Notes under the pieces: generated by a model | The model's database searches: none | Seen by the model: only the letters and a program-made list of their open reading frames with translations | Told to the model about the DNA's origin: nothing | Origin: Silurus meridionalis | Taxonomy: Eukaryota > Chordata > Actinopteri > Siluriformes > Siluridae | Assembly: GCF_014805685.1 (NCBI RefSeq) | Contig: NC_060890.1 | Coordinates: forward strand, 15,898,500-15,962,499 | Reading direction: 5' to 3' | Length of the DNA stretch: 64,000 bases | Translations under genes and position numbers: made by a program | Shown here: positions 50,680 through 63,044 of the stretch, in pieces | How positions within the stretch are numbered: position 1 is the stretch's first letter | Layout: each line of letters begins with the position of its first letter

Positions 50680-52460
50680 TATCTAAAGTGGGAAAAAAAA
50701 ATAACCACAAAAGGCATACAAATCCAATATCATCCCCATCAGAAACAATATAAAGACTTTTGAAAAGACTTTAAATCACCAAAAACACTTTTTAAAGTCT
50801 AGATTAACAGAAGTCTGGTTAAGCATAGACTGGGGCGTTGAATAAGTGTGTAGTGGGTTAATGAACTTGAGATTTATCCACCCTTTATGTTTTTGCAGGA
50901 TTCCATTTAAGACTGAATAAAGCCAAAGAGATCTCCGACACCTTCAAAGTATTTTCTATATATGCCTCATTACTGCTTTCTCTGAAAGATTTCGACAGTT
51001 CTCACAGCTGATTTTTGCTTCGTCAGCTGTGATGCTTTATATAGACGGATATGCGCTTTGCCAGGAAAGTCCCAATCAACTACATTTACCACGCGTTCAT
51101 TTTGATCGAGGATGATTCATGGAAAGTTAACAGCTATGCAGTTGATAAATAAATAAATAAATAAATAAATACATACATACATACAAGGATACCAATATAA
51201 CTTACAGCTGTTCCTGAACAAAAACAAAAAGTACTTGTGTTGAAGACTCCAAAAAGAGCGATTCATTTAACATAGAGTACGAGTTTGATCTCGATCAAAT
51301 CTTGATCACAATCGTTTTTCGTGGCTTGCTCGCAAAATGTTCCTCCGATTCAAACTTGTCAGAAACAACAAAACCATGAAAAGCTGAGATGTGCCACTTC
51401 AAATATCACCCAATCCAACTGAACCCCTAGATCAAACTGGTTCTAAATAAATCTTAATTTGATTCACCTGAATGCATTATTTACTCATCCACACAGACCT
51501 CTAAACACACCTATTATGACTTATTATGAAGTCCTGAGCACATGTTTCTCCTCAAAATTCCAAACACACACGCACACTGCCATTTTGTTTTGCCTCCAAG
51601 CACATACTGCCAGAGGCTTGGAAACGTCCAATTACAAGACCATTTGCCCAGCTCGCTAGTCTCACTCTCTTATTACACCAAAGTATGCAGCCATCGCAAA
51701 GCTAGAAACATCATGGGATATCAAGAGATCATGGTTTGTTACAAATGGGAAACCAAATGTACTTTTTTCTTTTTTTTGGTTGTTGTTAATACGACACTAC
51801 ACTGGGTCAGCTGATACCCAGCTGATAGCATCTGCATGCTTCAGAGGCACAGTGACAACATGCTTCAAGACACGTTGTGTCTTGTATTGACTTGTATCAG
51901 ATTACACAACACATGGTCAAGGCATTAAAATTGGCAGCAGAACAAAAGCAAAATCAGATCAGATCCCAGTCCAGTGTTTGAGGATGTAATGACTTGAGAA
52001 AAAAGCACTTGGAGAAGTGCACTTAGTGATACAGGATATCAAGTGAAAGCAGCAATAAATGACATGATAGGAAAAGGGAACAAATTAGAAGCGTTAGAAA
52101 CGCATGGTTCATATTTAGGCTTATGTAGGTCCATCTCTATAGAATTAAATCCTGACTTGGAGAATTTTCACTTGAAATTATTTGCATAAATCTTAAGTAA
52201 ATTCAAATGGGCTCACATCGATGTTCATCGATTGTGCTGTTGTCCACTAATTTATTAGGCATTTGGATGAAGGGCTTCACAGATCTCAAACTGGCTGCAT
52301 TCATGCAGTATGATCGAAAAAGCTGAGTGAACTTGTTCCACTGGCAGCCGGACACGACCATGGCACTGCATAGCGCATACGTGGTGGATCGTCTTCTTTT
52401 CCTTTGATTCTTTCCATCTCTTTCGTCCAGATTGCTATTGGTCTCATCTATCCATAAAGG
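50680..52460. other. Gene-free intronic stretch
   Basis: It holds an (AAAT)n/(ACAT)n patch at 51148-51184. No exon or full element was recognised. Confidence 0.35.
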
Positions 52461-52465
52461 CACTT

Positions 52466-52466
<1 letters not shown>

Positions 52467-52503
<37 letters not shown>

Positions 52504-52519
52504 ACACACACACACACAC
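52467..52519. repeat. (CA)n microsatellite with TA interruption
   Basis: Two CA blocks separated by TA. The sequence at 52320-52465 has a GTCTCATCTATCCATAAAG word that recalls Tc1 transposase DNA, but too little to call. Confidence 0.9.
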
Positions 52520-53249
52520 CTCCACCTTGGATTAATTCTGGCTGAAAAGACATAACATTTTCAGCCAAGCTATGAACTAATTGCCTGGTTCTACACACCA
52601 TTTCTGCTGAATGTGCATTTCCTTCTCAAACGGCATTGTTCTCATCAATGTTCCAATTCCTTGGGCCTCACGCTGTTGAAAACAGCTTGACCAAAGGTGC
52701 TGAAGTAACTTGCTTGAGTATTCCACATGCGTGTGTACTCTTCCAGCAAAAACATAAGATAATTACCCCATCTGTGAACCTCATGTAACCTGCTAAAACA
52801 TAACAAGGCAATAATTACTCTGTAGTTCTCATAGGATGGAGGTAATTTGTTTAGTATTATTACCATTAGGCAAGGACCCAACTATCCCTGTAGATATTAA
52901 AGCAATGAATAAGCTTTATCTTCTACTCCTCAGGTTTGTTGGGGGGGGAGTACAAGTTCACCTTGGCTGGCCTGGAAATGACCTCATGTCCAAGAACTTA
53001 ATTGGCTATAAATATGAAACTGGACAAAGGATTATTGCTTGGAACAAATATTCTCTAATGCATGGTTGCTCAACAATGCTTTGCAGTAATAAAAAGTAGA
53101 TCCACATACATAGACTTCGCATTATCAGGATCAATACAGCCACATGACACACAGGCGTTTCTTAGAACTAGTGAGACCATAACATCATGTGCTCATTGGT
53201 CGATAAAGATCATCTTTGAAGGAAAGAGCATCTTGATGTCATGCTCTGT

Positions 53250-53287
53250 CTAACACTCCCCTGTCCTGGAGGCACCCTACTTTCAGT

Positions 53288-53317
<30 letters not shown>
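53250..53317. repeat. Short repeat (CTGGAGGCACCCTACT) plus (CA)n
   Basis: CTAACACTCCCCTGTCCTGG then AGGCACCCTACT before a CA array mirrors 35240-35320, with one base changed in about 30. Confidence 0.7.
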
Positions 53318-53319
<2 letters not shown>

Positions 53320-54583
53320 TCCAAGCATGTCGATAACTCTCATCCGTGGATCCAAAATAATACAAATAAAAAAAATAAAAAAAAACTATTCAGCATTCAG
53401 TGAGGGAGACAACATTCCCTGAAGGCTACAAATCTCAGCGTTAGTCAAACCCGCTATGAAAACAGGTCTTGCCACAAAGCCACCAATTCTCAAAGATTAC
53501 ACCCAGGGTGGATGCTGGGCTGCTGTAGAAATGTTGGAGAAGACTTCAAAGTTTAAACATGCTTGCTTGGGCCTTCATCTGGCAGGCACAAAGGCTCAGT
53601 TTTGAGGAATTGGTAATTAGACCTACTTTAAAAGTGCGTAAAAACAGACTCTGTTTCTTTAATATGCACTTCTAAAGCTCTCGTTCAGTGTCCTCTTCAA
53701 ACAATGAATGAAAGCATGGCGTAATAAATCGGAAAATAAATCAGCAGTGTGGCTATTTCTGCACTCTGACCCAAAGCAGCCATCACACTTAAGTTGGTTA
53801 TTTAATATTACTATAACTGCGTATGACGATTATATCTGCATGCCCTAGAAAGTTTCTTTCCACTTGCACCATTACACCAATTTACTACCAATTACCACTG
53901 CGGCTTGCTAAATAATGGCATTGTTTTCAATGTTTTCATTGTAACAGAGGTTTTTAATCCGCACATTGTTAAATATGAGGTCTGCCTTATGAGATCCTGT
54001 GTAAAACTAGAGTATTAAGGTCACTTTGTGATTGGAACTGCATCTGACACTATATGAGAGCCATGATGTTATAGAAACTAAATCAAATCGGATTCAAGGA
54101 TACAATGGCGCTGTGGTATAAAACACGGTTGCCAGATTGGAGAATATTTTCCATTCAATAACGGTATAAAACCTTACTAAAGGAGTATTTATTGGCCTCT
54201 AGTTAACTTGAATTCATAATCCTTACTCTTTCCCCATCTCCATATGCTTATAATTAGCACAGTCAGGCTAAATCCCTAATCTGGCAACCCAGACATAAAA
54301 TTAACAACATAAACAAAATCTAATCAATAAATATATTTGCAGTGGTGGTGAATATGGACAAAAAACACTGATGCGGTATATTTTCACTCATAGCAACAAA
54401 GGCTGAACGAACTTTATTATTTTTGATAATAATAATGTTTATTTTTGATAGTTTTTCCTTTTCTTTCTGTAGACAATATGTGACTATTCACTTAGTTAGT
54501 GTGTGACTGTATTTGTTGGCACCTTCTTGATGCAGTGAACATATTTGTTACTGCAATGTGGTATTATTATTACTGTAATGCTA

Positions 54584-54586
<3 letters not shown>

Positions 54587-54653
<67 letters not shown>
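54587..54653. repeat. (AC)33 microsatellite
   Basis: A pure AC run, one of the longest in the window. 53320-54580 and 54660-57090 show no gene. Confidence 0.95.
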
Positions 54654-54655
<2 letters not shown>

Positions 54656-57089
54656 ATAGCACGTGTGCATGTTTGGCATGGCAATAAAAGCTTGTGACGA
54701 GAGGCCGAGGCTGACATCGGGCTGGGCAGGAGACATGTTAATGTGGTCAGAGTAATAAGTGCAGGTTCACTCCCTTGACCACAAAACCACACACACAACT
54801 CCTGACTCATACCGGAGTCACCTCATTATAAGAAGTGAGGAAGGATGGAAAAAAAATAATGGGTAGATTTAAGAGAATGAAGAGAGAAAAGGAAAGTGAG
54901 GTTAAACACAATATTACATGGAAGGAAAGCTACAGGACTGCTCTCTAGGCCATTCCACATTATAAGTGTCAAAGTTCGTACGAAACGTCGAGTAACAAGT
55001 AAACAGTTTGCGTCTTGCTTTGAGATTATCCAAGGAAAGAAGTGGCAAACACATGGAGCAGTCACTTGCCTGGTATTTAACAGTTTCCTGCCTCAGTCAT
55101 CTGATCAGTATTTAGTTCCTTCCTGTCTGATTCAACGATTCCGTTTTTTTTAAAGGAAGAAATGTCACTATTTGAACTATATCATCCAAATCACACACAC
55201 CTGAATTACACTGATTTTCTAATCAGGGAATGATGCAGCTTTTTTAACCGCAGTCACATCTGTAACCAATCAGCCTTCTTTAAAGGGAAAGAGGTCATGT
55301 GACTAAGAGACAGGAACATGACTTCAGTTTGTGGGAACCATGTCTCAGCTGCTATTTTTACTCCCACACATAAACATCAGCTGGGTTACTACTAAAGTCT
55401 CGGCCATTTTCACATTTCCACTGTTTTTGTTTTACCGGAATTCCTGCAGGCTCATTACAAGCACACAGTCTCTCTGTGTTTAGTGCCATGCAGTGACTCG
55501 GGAGAAAAAGTCTGTGCATTGTCTCTACCTGTGACCATTATTTTATTAGGCCTGTTGGAAGATAAAGCCAGTTGGGAACGATTCATACAGACTGCCAGGG
55601 AGTGCAATTTATTGGGGAATGAAACATTCACTAGGCCATTACCAAGTTCACTTCTACACTTCTACATCTGTAGCCGCATTCATTATTTACACTATTCCTT
55701 GTTCTTTGTGGGTAAACTAAAGGTGTGCTTGGTTCCTGTCTTTCAGATGTATAAAACAAGTCACAAAAGAGCTACTTTAGGAGTTGATTAAATGAGGAAA
55801 ACACGAGTTTGTTTAGGTCCAACAAAGTATTTATTTTACAGCAATCTGACTCTTAAATACATGCAAAATGAGATCGAGAGCAAAACAGATCACAAGAAAT
55901 GATTTTCAACAAATTTTTATGCTGACACCTGCCTTACACTGACTAGTCAACTTCTGCATACTTTTAGTGAGGTTAAATCCTTTCACCTACACCAGCCACT
56001 CATTTGACTCTGAACATCTCTGCAGCACACCCATACAGGCTTCTTTATAATGTGTGCAAAACAAAACAAAAACAACAGTGAATGAACACTCTTTTTATCA
56101 TGACCCGATTTCATTTGTTTCTGAAACACATGCGCATGCACAATTGTTTCTTGCAGGCATTACACTGCTTAGTACTGTTGGGTTCTTCGAGTTTTGAATG
56201 AATTCCTCAAGCGCAGATCAGTTTCACTGAATATAGTCGCTGATGACGACAGTATAGCAGCACATAGCACTGAGATAATGCCACATACATTTCAAATCTG
56301 GTTTCATCCATGACAACTGGAGGTGTGTGTTCAATCGAAGGACCATCTAAAAAAGTCTGCGCAGTTCTGATTTTAAAACCTGACTCTTCTTTCCACACAG
56401 TCCTGAGCACAAAATCCTTTTAGTGTCAACCCCAACCTGGAAATGTGAACACACCCCTAAGATTTTCTGTGATGTAGACATGGGACAATTTAGAGCAACA
56501 TTCCAGAGCAGTAAACAACATCTGTTCATATTACTCAGTCTGAACACATGGGGACAGAAGAATCATCTCACATTGTACACAAGTATGTAAACACGGTGTT
56601 ACACGGCTGAATACATGAGCGTCGAGCAAAGCTGCCCAAATCCAAAGTCAAACAAAACAGATGACTCCGCTCAGCCTTGTTCCGTGACCTCTGTGAATGC
56701 AGAATATGAGGTATGAACAGGCATGAAGCCCTGAGTTGAGGTTCCACCTCTCCTGAGCTCCACTGAACACAGAAGTTGAATTACTCACAAAATATGCAAG
56801 ACCACAAGCGCATATATTTTCCTTGGCTGCAGTTTTGCACTTTACAATGAAGCACTTTGATCCTAAAACAAAGACATTTGTTCTGCATAGGCTCAGAAAC
56901 TCTCTCAATGATTAAAGCCTGGTTTTCCCGTGCTGTCCTGAGCTCTAATTGCAATGCGGACACACTCGGTATTGCTGACGTCCACAATGCAAGCTGGCTG
57001 GTATTAGTGTAGTCGAGGCCAAGGGTGTGTAAAGCTCTGGGAGCCAATAGGAGAAAAATCTGATCATTTCCCATTACGCTCTGGCCTTG

Positions 57090-57093
<4 letters not shown>

Positions 57094-57120
<27 letters not shown>
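57094..57120. repeat. (GT)13 microsatellite
   Basis: A short GT run. No gene seen nearby. Confidence 0.9.
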
Positions 57121-57779
57121 TAGTAAGTGAGAGAGTGTAGGTGGGTGATGTTGACATGGTTCTGATTGACCGGAAATGTTAAATAAGCATCTGCAATAAA
57201 GAAAAGCCTCCCCCTCTCTCTCACCACATGTGAAACCACACAGTGTCTTTTCACCTGCAAAAACAAACCTCGACATCCTCTAAACGTACTTCGAACAGAT
57301 TTCTCCACGCTGCAGCACACATTTTGTGGTACACAAGTCTGAACTGCCAATAAACACGCAACCAGCAAGATATAACGTCTTGCCTCTTCGTTGTCATCAG
57401 CATGATTATGCCTTTGGTACGCCCACGTTCTCACTGAGGAAAAGCACTGCTGGCCCAGATTTTACATTTAAATCCAGGATAAATCTACAGCCAATTAACA
57501 AGCTAATTCAGATAAACACTGCATCCTATCTAGAGCAGAGGCAGTACAGCTAATGTGCACGACAACTAAATTGGGAATGTGGGTCATGAATCTACCCAAA
57601 ATCGCCAACGTAAAGTTTGCAACGTTACTCAAATGTGACCGGATAAATCGGTGTCACGCAAGCGCAATGCAAATACACCAGTCTCTTAAATGGGGCAGGG
57701 CCATGGTAGATTCAGCAAACATATAGGGAGAAATTCATATTTTTACTTTGGAAAAAAAGCTAGGTTTGTCAGAAGCAAA

Positions 57780-58065
57780 ACACTGGACATAAATCTGGAA
57801 ATAGTGAAGCATGGTGGTGGTAGTGTAATGCTGTGGAGACGCTTTAGATGGGTAGTGACAGGATGAATTTCGGAAAATACAAAAGCAGTTACACAAGTCT
57901 AGCATGCAAGACACTTGAGATTAAGGTGAAGGTTCACCTTCTAACTACACTAAAATATTGGGAGGCAAATCTCAACAGACTTGGTAGAAATAACTTTGGC
58001 TTCAATTTTTTCTACAAGCACTGACAAAAGGCGTGATTACCTATGCATTCAACAAATGCCTACGT
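57780..58065 (+). mobile_element. Tc1-like transposase fragment
   Basis: The plus strand at about 57808-57850 reads KHGGGSVMLWRRF, the glycine-rich box of Tc1-family transposases, within sequence matching no other copy here. The catalytic residues are not in frame and no ends are found. Confidence 0.5.
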
Positions 58066-58084
58066 TTTAAATCAGAGGCCACAG

Positions 58085-58495
58085 TTCTATTCTAGGAGAG
58101 TTGAGTGCTTCATTCAGGTGAGAAGCGAGACCTTGCCTTGGTGGAGGTTAAGTACCTTCTGATCTCATCCATGAACGATGGAAAAATTGAATGTGGGATG
58201 GACAAACGGATAAGGTTGGCAGGAGCAGTCTTGCAGTCAATCTACACGTCTATGATCAAGAATCTCTATTCATATCCAGGTGGTGGCTAGAAACTCATAA
58301 GGATGAAACAGAAATAAAGATACTGCTCTTCCAAATTAAAAGAAGTCAGTTACTTTACAAGGATAAGCAAGTCCACTGGACAGAAACCCAAAGGAAGACC
58401 CAGGATCCACTGAAGAGATTGTATTACAGTTAGCAATCACAATTAGCTTTAGAATATCCAGGGATGTCCCTAGGAGGAATCTGTGGCAGAGAAAA
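58085..58495 (+). repeat. Degenerate LINE 3' fragment (GGAAGACCCAGGA block)
   Basis: AAATTAAAAGAAGTCAGTTA, GGAAGACCCAGGATCCACTG and ATGTCCCTAGGAGGAATC recall the end of the reverse transcriptase frame of an abundant teleost non-LTR element (AGGAAGACCCAGGACACGCT in intact copies). Many stops. A poly(A) at 58493-58511 follows. Confidence 0.5.
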
Positions 58496-58617
58496 AAAAA
58501 AAAAAAAAAAAATTTATTTTGCCACTATATCCCCAAAAGGGAGAAAAAAAACAAATAAATGAAAGACATTAAAACACAAGAATGGGATGTGTCCAGATTG
58601 TATGCATTAGTATACAC

Positions 58618-58771
58618 ACGTCATGGTTCGGTAGTTAAGGCTCTGGATTAATAATAAGAAGGTTGGTGATTTAAGACCAGAATCATCATGCTACCACTGA
58701 AAGATCTTTGCTCTTAACCCTGTCTACTCCAAAGTTGCTGTATCCTAAAGCTGACCCTAAAGCTTTAATGC

Positions 58772-58800
<29 letters not shown>
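58618..58800 (+). repeat. tRNA-derived SINE, diverged, with poly(A) tail
   Basis: GTAGTTAAGGCTCTGGATTA resembles the A-box half and TTGGTGATTTAAGACCAGAA the B-box half of the fish tRNA-SINE seen reversed at 59405-59650. It ends in about 28 A residues. Confidence 0.55.
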
Positions 58801-58802
<2 letters not shown>

Positions 58803-59404
58803 AGTTTGTATTTGACCGAACTGGCCAATTAGCCAACTGGATAACTTTAACGAAGTTCAAAGTTATCATATTAATTATATATGTGCTTAAAAGTGCATTC
58901 ACAGAAACAGAGTAACTTTCTGTAACCGGGTCCCGGTTAATATGAAACCCTTTTGACGTAAGGAGAATTCACCCCTTACGTAAAGTAAAATCAATATAAA
59001 TACATCTGTTTCTAAAAAGGCTCCAAGCAGACAAAACAAGCGTTTCTCTAGTCTGAGAAAATAAAATTCATCTTTTTACCAAGTATGTAAGTCAAAAACC
59101 AAACACTGCTCATCTCTGAGAACAGTGAAGTTTTCAGTGTGTCCTTTTCAGGGATGAGGGCAAGATAGATGAAGCCCTGGTCAAGAAACTTGTGACTGGA
59201 GTTTCTCCTCCAACAAAACAACTAATACACTAGTATGCCAGTCGCATACCCGCTCCGATTACGAAAGCAATAGAGGTAAAGAGAATTCACCTGTACAGAT
59301 ACCAGTCTCTCTAAGCTCACAGCTCATCTCTCTTCCAGCATGTTTTTTGGACAGTGGGAGAAAACTGGAGAATCTTTAGGAAACCCAGTCATACACAAAA
59401 TGTT

Positions 59405-59650
59405 CAAATCCAAGGTAAAAGTGCTTGCCACATGTACATTCTAGCAAAGTGAAATTCTCTCTTTGCATATGCCAAGAAGCTGGGGTCAGTGCACAGAGTG
59501 AGAAATGATACAGCACCCCTAGAGCACAGATGGTTAAGGGCCTTGTTTAAGGGCCCCACAAGTGGCAGCTTGGCAATACCAAGGCTTGAATCCCCAACCT
59601 TCTGATCAATAACCCAGAGCCTTAACCACTGATCTTCCACCTCTTAGACA
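59405..59650 (-). repeat. tRNA-derived SINE (Mermaid-like), reversed
   Basis: Read on the minus strand it opens with GTGGTTAAGGCTCTGGGTTA (A-box region), then AGGTTGGGGATTCAAGCCTT (B-box region). GCCAAGCTGCCACTTGTGGG, TGCTGTATCATTTCTCACTC and GAGAATTTCACTTTGCTAGA follow in the usual order. The copy is fairly complete; the family name is from memory of this repeat type. Confidence 0.7.
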
Positions 59651-59729
59651 GGAACCAAAGTTTAAGATCAAAACCCTGGACAGCTTGTAGAAATAAGTGT
59701 AAAGAAAATGTTCCGGTGTAATAAATGTT

Positions 59730-59995
59730 AACACACGCGTGTGCACGATAATCAATTGATAATCAGCTTCCTTGATACAAAGTCTATTTTGAATAAAACC
59801 ATATCTGCATCATTTAAAGTTTAACGACTGAATGTGCTGAGAGATTTAGTACAAATGGAGGAGTTTCATAGAAACGCTTCTTCACGTCTCTATTGTTTTC
59901 AAATGTGCTTTACGTCTGATAAATAATAGACTCTGGATTGAATTATAATGCCACATGATTAAATCACAAGCTCCCACCATAGCAGGCTAATCAGG
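59730..59995. other. Candidate conserved non-coding block F
   Basis: Repeat-free, AT-rich but complex sequence with ATAATCAATTGATAATCAGC, GCATCATTTAAAG and CACATGATTAAATCACAAG. The palindromic ATCAATTGAT core is typical of homeodomain pairs. Weak evidence. Confidence 0.25.
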
Positions 59996-61139
59996 ACAGG
60001 TGGGAAAAACATACACAACTTATTTGAGATGTAGATCTTAAGACTTAAGTATGTTTTAATCTCAATCTTGGTCTTAATTAAAGGTTTTTGTTTCCTTAAT
60101 CAGCCATGGTAAGGTGTATGAACTTTTCCTAATGCACTACTGAAACTCACCTTTATGAGTGTATACAACCTCAAGTGCAACACAGAGAGCAGTTTAAACT
60201 GATTAATGAGTGTCAGGTGTGAAAGCTCGTGGTTAATAAGAAAATGTTTTCACAATTCACACGTTTTTATTATTATTGTTTTACTGAAACCTCTGAACTC
60301 TGACGAGCTGCAGCTCATCCTCCTGCTGTTTAATGTTGTTTAAGGTCATTCCTTGTTCTAGGTGCATGTTGTTCTTGAGTAATTGCAATTTTTTTATCTA
60401 TTAAAAGTGATTCAGTGTCGGACAGCCAGATTTGATTTATTGCTTGGAAGGCATTACACAGTTCAGAGCAAAGCTAATGCTGAGAATAAGCTAATCTCTA
60501 CATTATAAAGCTAGCTAGTAGCGTAGACTGCCGTCCGAGAACAATGTTAGCAGCAGCTTCATGGGCAACCCTGTGAAAATGTTATTTTTATACATGAAGT
60601 TTTCTATAATGTATTATACAGTTTGATAGCTTGTGTTATTGTACAGTATCGGCCTGTAAGCTGCACTGGCATCTCCTATTGGATGAAACACAGCCGTAAT
60701 AAGGCTGTACAGGAACCCCATTGGGTTTTGTTTTCTGCAGGAGAAGCGAAACGACACGACGAAACAAACATCTTTTGCCTCACCTTTTAATGTATATCCT
60801 TCTGCTCCCTCACAGAGCTCCTCATACATTTGCACTACGCAACATATTCGTTTCTTATGAAGAACGACACAGCTTCACAACTGTTTCTGTACAGCCATTT
60901 TGAACCGGACCATAAACAACTCTCTGTGGGAGGGGGGGTTATTGTTAAGATCCCCGACTAGTAAATTGACGTCGATGTCATATCATTTGCTGACATATTA
61001 TAACCGCTTAAACTATTAATGAAAAACATAATATAAGCCTGAAGGCCTATTCAGTCAAGTTATGATTTTACCGTGTTAACGAAAATGTTGGATCTTTACC
61101 CTCTGTAAAGAAATGGAACGGCTCACTCAACATCGGGTC

Positions 61140-61235
61140 AGCGCTAGAAATTTCAGCCAATCAGAATAGGCAACAGTGCAGCTGTCCAATCATATACTTC
61201 GCAAAGTAACAAGCGAATCCGCCCCTTTACTGAGA
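61140..61235. promoter_or_regulatory. CCAAT / GC-box cluster, possible promoter
   Basis: Two CCAAT boxes (AGCCAATCAGA at 61155, TCCAATCA near 61185) and a CCGCCCC GC box near 61219 lie within 70 bp. The order, with GC box nearest the right, would suit a promoter firing rightward, though both motifs also work reversed. No exon is established on either side. It sits about 1 kb inside the proposed znf438 intron. Confidence 0.3.
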
Positions 61236-61251
61236 CAGCATTCAAATACAA

Positions 61252-61412
61252 GGACAGGAGAGGACAGGAGAGGAGGGGCAGGAGAGGACAGGAGAGGACA
61301 GGACAGGACAGGACAGGACAGGACAGGACAGGACAGGAGATGAGAGAAGAGGACCGGAGAGGACAGGAGATGAGAGGAGGGGCAGGAGATGAGAGGAGGG
61401 GCAGGAGGGTAC
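61252..61412. repeat. GGACA / GGAGA purine-rich minisatellite
   Basis: It has about nine GGACA units at 61296-61338, with longer GGACAGGAGA and GGAGATGAGAGGAGGGGCA units on either side. The plus strand is almost all purine with many GG and GGGG runs. It could adopt triplex or quadruplex structures. Confidence 0.9.
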
Positions 61413-61566
61413 AGAGATTTGAACTTTTTTATTATTTATTGTTAATTTTATTACCAGATTTTGAGAAAAACAATAGATTTTTTTTAAAACCAGGTGATTT
61501 CTATTCGTCTGTGTAAATTTATAATGTTTTTGTAATATTATATACTATTGTATAATATGCATATCA

Positions 61567-61612
61567 GAAAGATGTACACAGTGTGTGTATGTGTGAACAG
61601 TGTACATCTTTC
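61567..61612. repeat. Inverted repeat with 13-bp perfect arms
   Basis: GAAAGATGTACAC (61567-61579) and its exact complement GTGTACATCTTTC (61600-61612) are separated by a 20-bp GT-rich loop. Imperfect pairing continues outward through TATACTAT-type words to about 61530 and 61645. It may be a small MITE or hairpin. Confidence 0.7.
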
Positions 61613-61711
61613 CAATTATATAGTATATAAAATAATATTACAGGTACATACATATATTTAATGTCAAATCACTTTTTTACTGTTATATCAGTATTTTATA
61701 GAGTAAGTAAA

Positions 61712-61760
61712 ATACTCTCTCTCTCTCACTCTCACTCTCTCTCTCGCTCTCGCTCTCTCT
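61712..61760. repeat. (CT)n microsatellite, interrupted
   Basis: CT units with CACT and CGCT interruptions. Confidence 0.85.
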
Positions 61761-62195
61761 GATGGTGTGTTATAGCTGTCTGTTCAGCGAGAAGAGCCAT
61801 TTGGACACACTTGTCTGTGAAATCTGTCATAGTCAGCAGACACAGTCTGAGAAAGAGTGAGTCAGTGTGCAGCCTTGTGTTCCACAGGTTCAGTAGCTGG
61901 ACAAGCGTGGCTGATTATCAGCTGCTTTTCATCAACTCTCGAAGCTTTCTTTGCTTTTCTTTTCTTTTTCGAAAAACCACAATCAAGATCTACAAGTACA
62001 TTTTGCCGAACATGATAGGAATTTTAATATCCCAGCAGTGCTGTTAGTTATTAGATATTGACCCGCCTCCACACCAGTCCCTAACATCCCACAATCCCAC
62101 TAAAATCCATAATTATAATATGAATGTCAGTGACTAGTAAATATATCAGGTTTCGATGTTACACAAAAATCCTTTCGGATTACAAAAGTTCTTAC

Positions 62196-62235
62196 TTGGA
62201 GGCAGACCTCTGGCCACAGGCAGTTGTTTCATAAT
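62196..62235 (-). CDS. znf438: Candidate first coding exon of znf438 (start ATG)
   Basis: On the minus strand a T-rich tract ends in TTTTTAAG (AG at 62237-62236), followed by ATT, then ATG at 62232-62230. There are 12 codons, MKQLPVARGLPP, plus one base, then a strong donor AA|GTAAGA (GT at 62195-62194). The leftover single base is exactly the phase required by the exon at 19644: A+AT makes Asn, giving PPNDSRPIAQG. Human ZNF438 also has a PP-K-D motif just after its start. With this exon the gene is 2211 nt (736 residues plus stop). It implies a first intron of about 42.5 kb. The exon is tiny and was found by eye, so a chance match is possible. The family match of exons 2-3 does not depend on it. 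Confidence 0.45.
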
Positions 62236-63044
62236 CTTAAAAAGAATAATAAAAGAATCCTGGGTAATGATTGAAATTGGGTAAATACATAAAAAAATAC
62301 CTTTACAGAAAAATCTTTACAACATCTCTCTGCTTCTCTCTCTGAAACTGGAAACCCCTACATCATCCTTCATCATTAATAACTTGACGGGTATCTATGA
62401 CAGGTATGAGTTTAGTTTCTGAGTCCTCACTGTTAGATTTGTAGTGATTTTTTTTTTTAGACAGTGGCCAAATCTCAAAAAAATATACAACACCTACTGT
62501 ATCACCAACATTTACTTAGTAAGCTAGCTAAATAGATTAGCACACAGGTTCAGTGGCTATTGTTTCTGAGCTGAAGTTTCTGAGTACAGACCTGTATGTC
62601 TACTTTCTTCTGTCCTCTCCCTCTGTGCTGGTAATCCATCGTGCCTCCTTTTTCTCGCTCCCTAGAAAGAGGTGGTGCCGGGTTCGTGACATACGGCACC
62701 CCCGTGGATGTGGTGAAAAGTGCAGTAAAAGTGATTTTATCCATTTAACATGTTTCCTTTCATTCCTCAAATCTTCCACCACACACTGAGAGTTATGGGG
62801 TGAGAGGTTGGACCTGTAGACAGTTATAGCTTTCATGCACTGCTGACCCTTTTATCCTCTCTGATGTGTGTGTGTTCAGCTGCATGTATTTCTTGTAGCC
62901 TTATAGATTAACAATGGCCTCTCACCCATCATAGACTCGGTTGTAAATGTTCCTTTTACCACCTAAATGCTCCCAATTTACACAAACCTGTAACCCTGTG
63001 TACAGAACGAATACACTATAATTAGTGCATGAAGATGTGTTCAC

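Noticed and set aside
52320..52460. Possible Tc1 transposase piece (GTCTCATCTATCCATAAAG)
   Set aside because: A single short word without ordered landmarks on either side.
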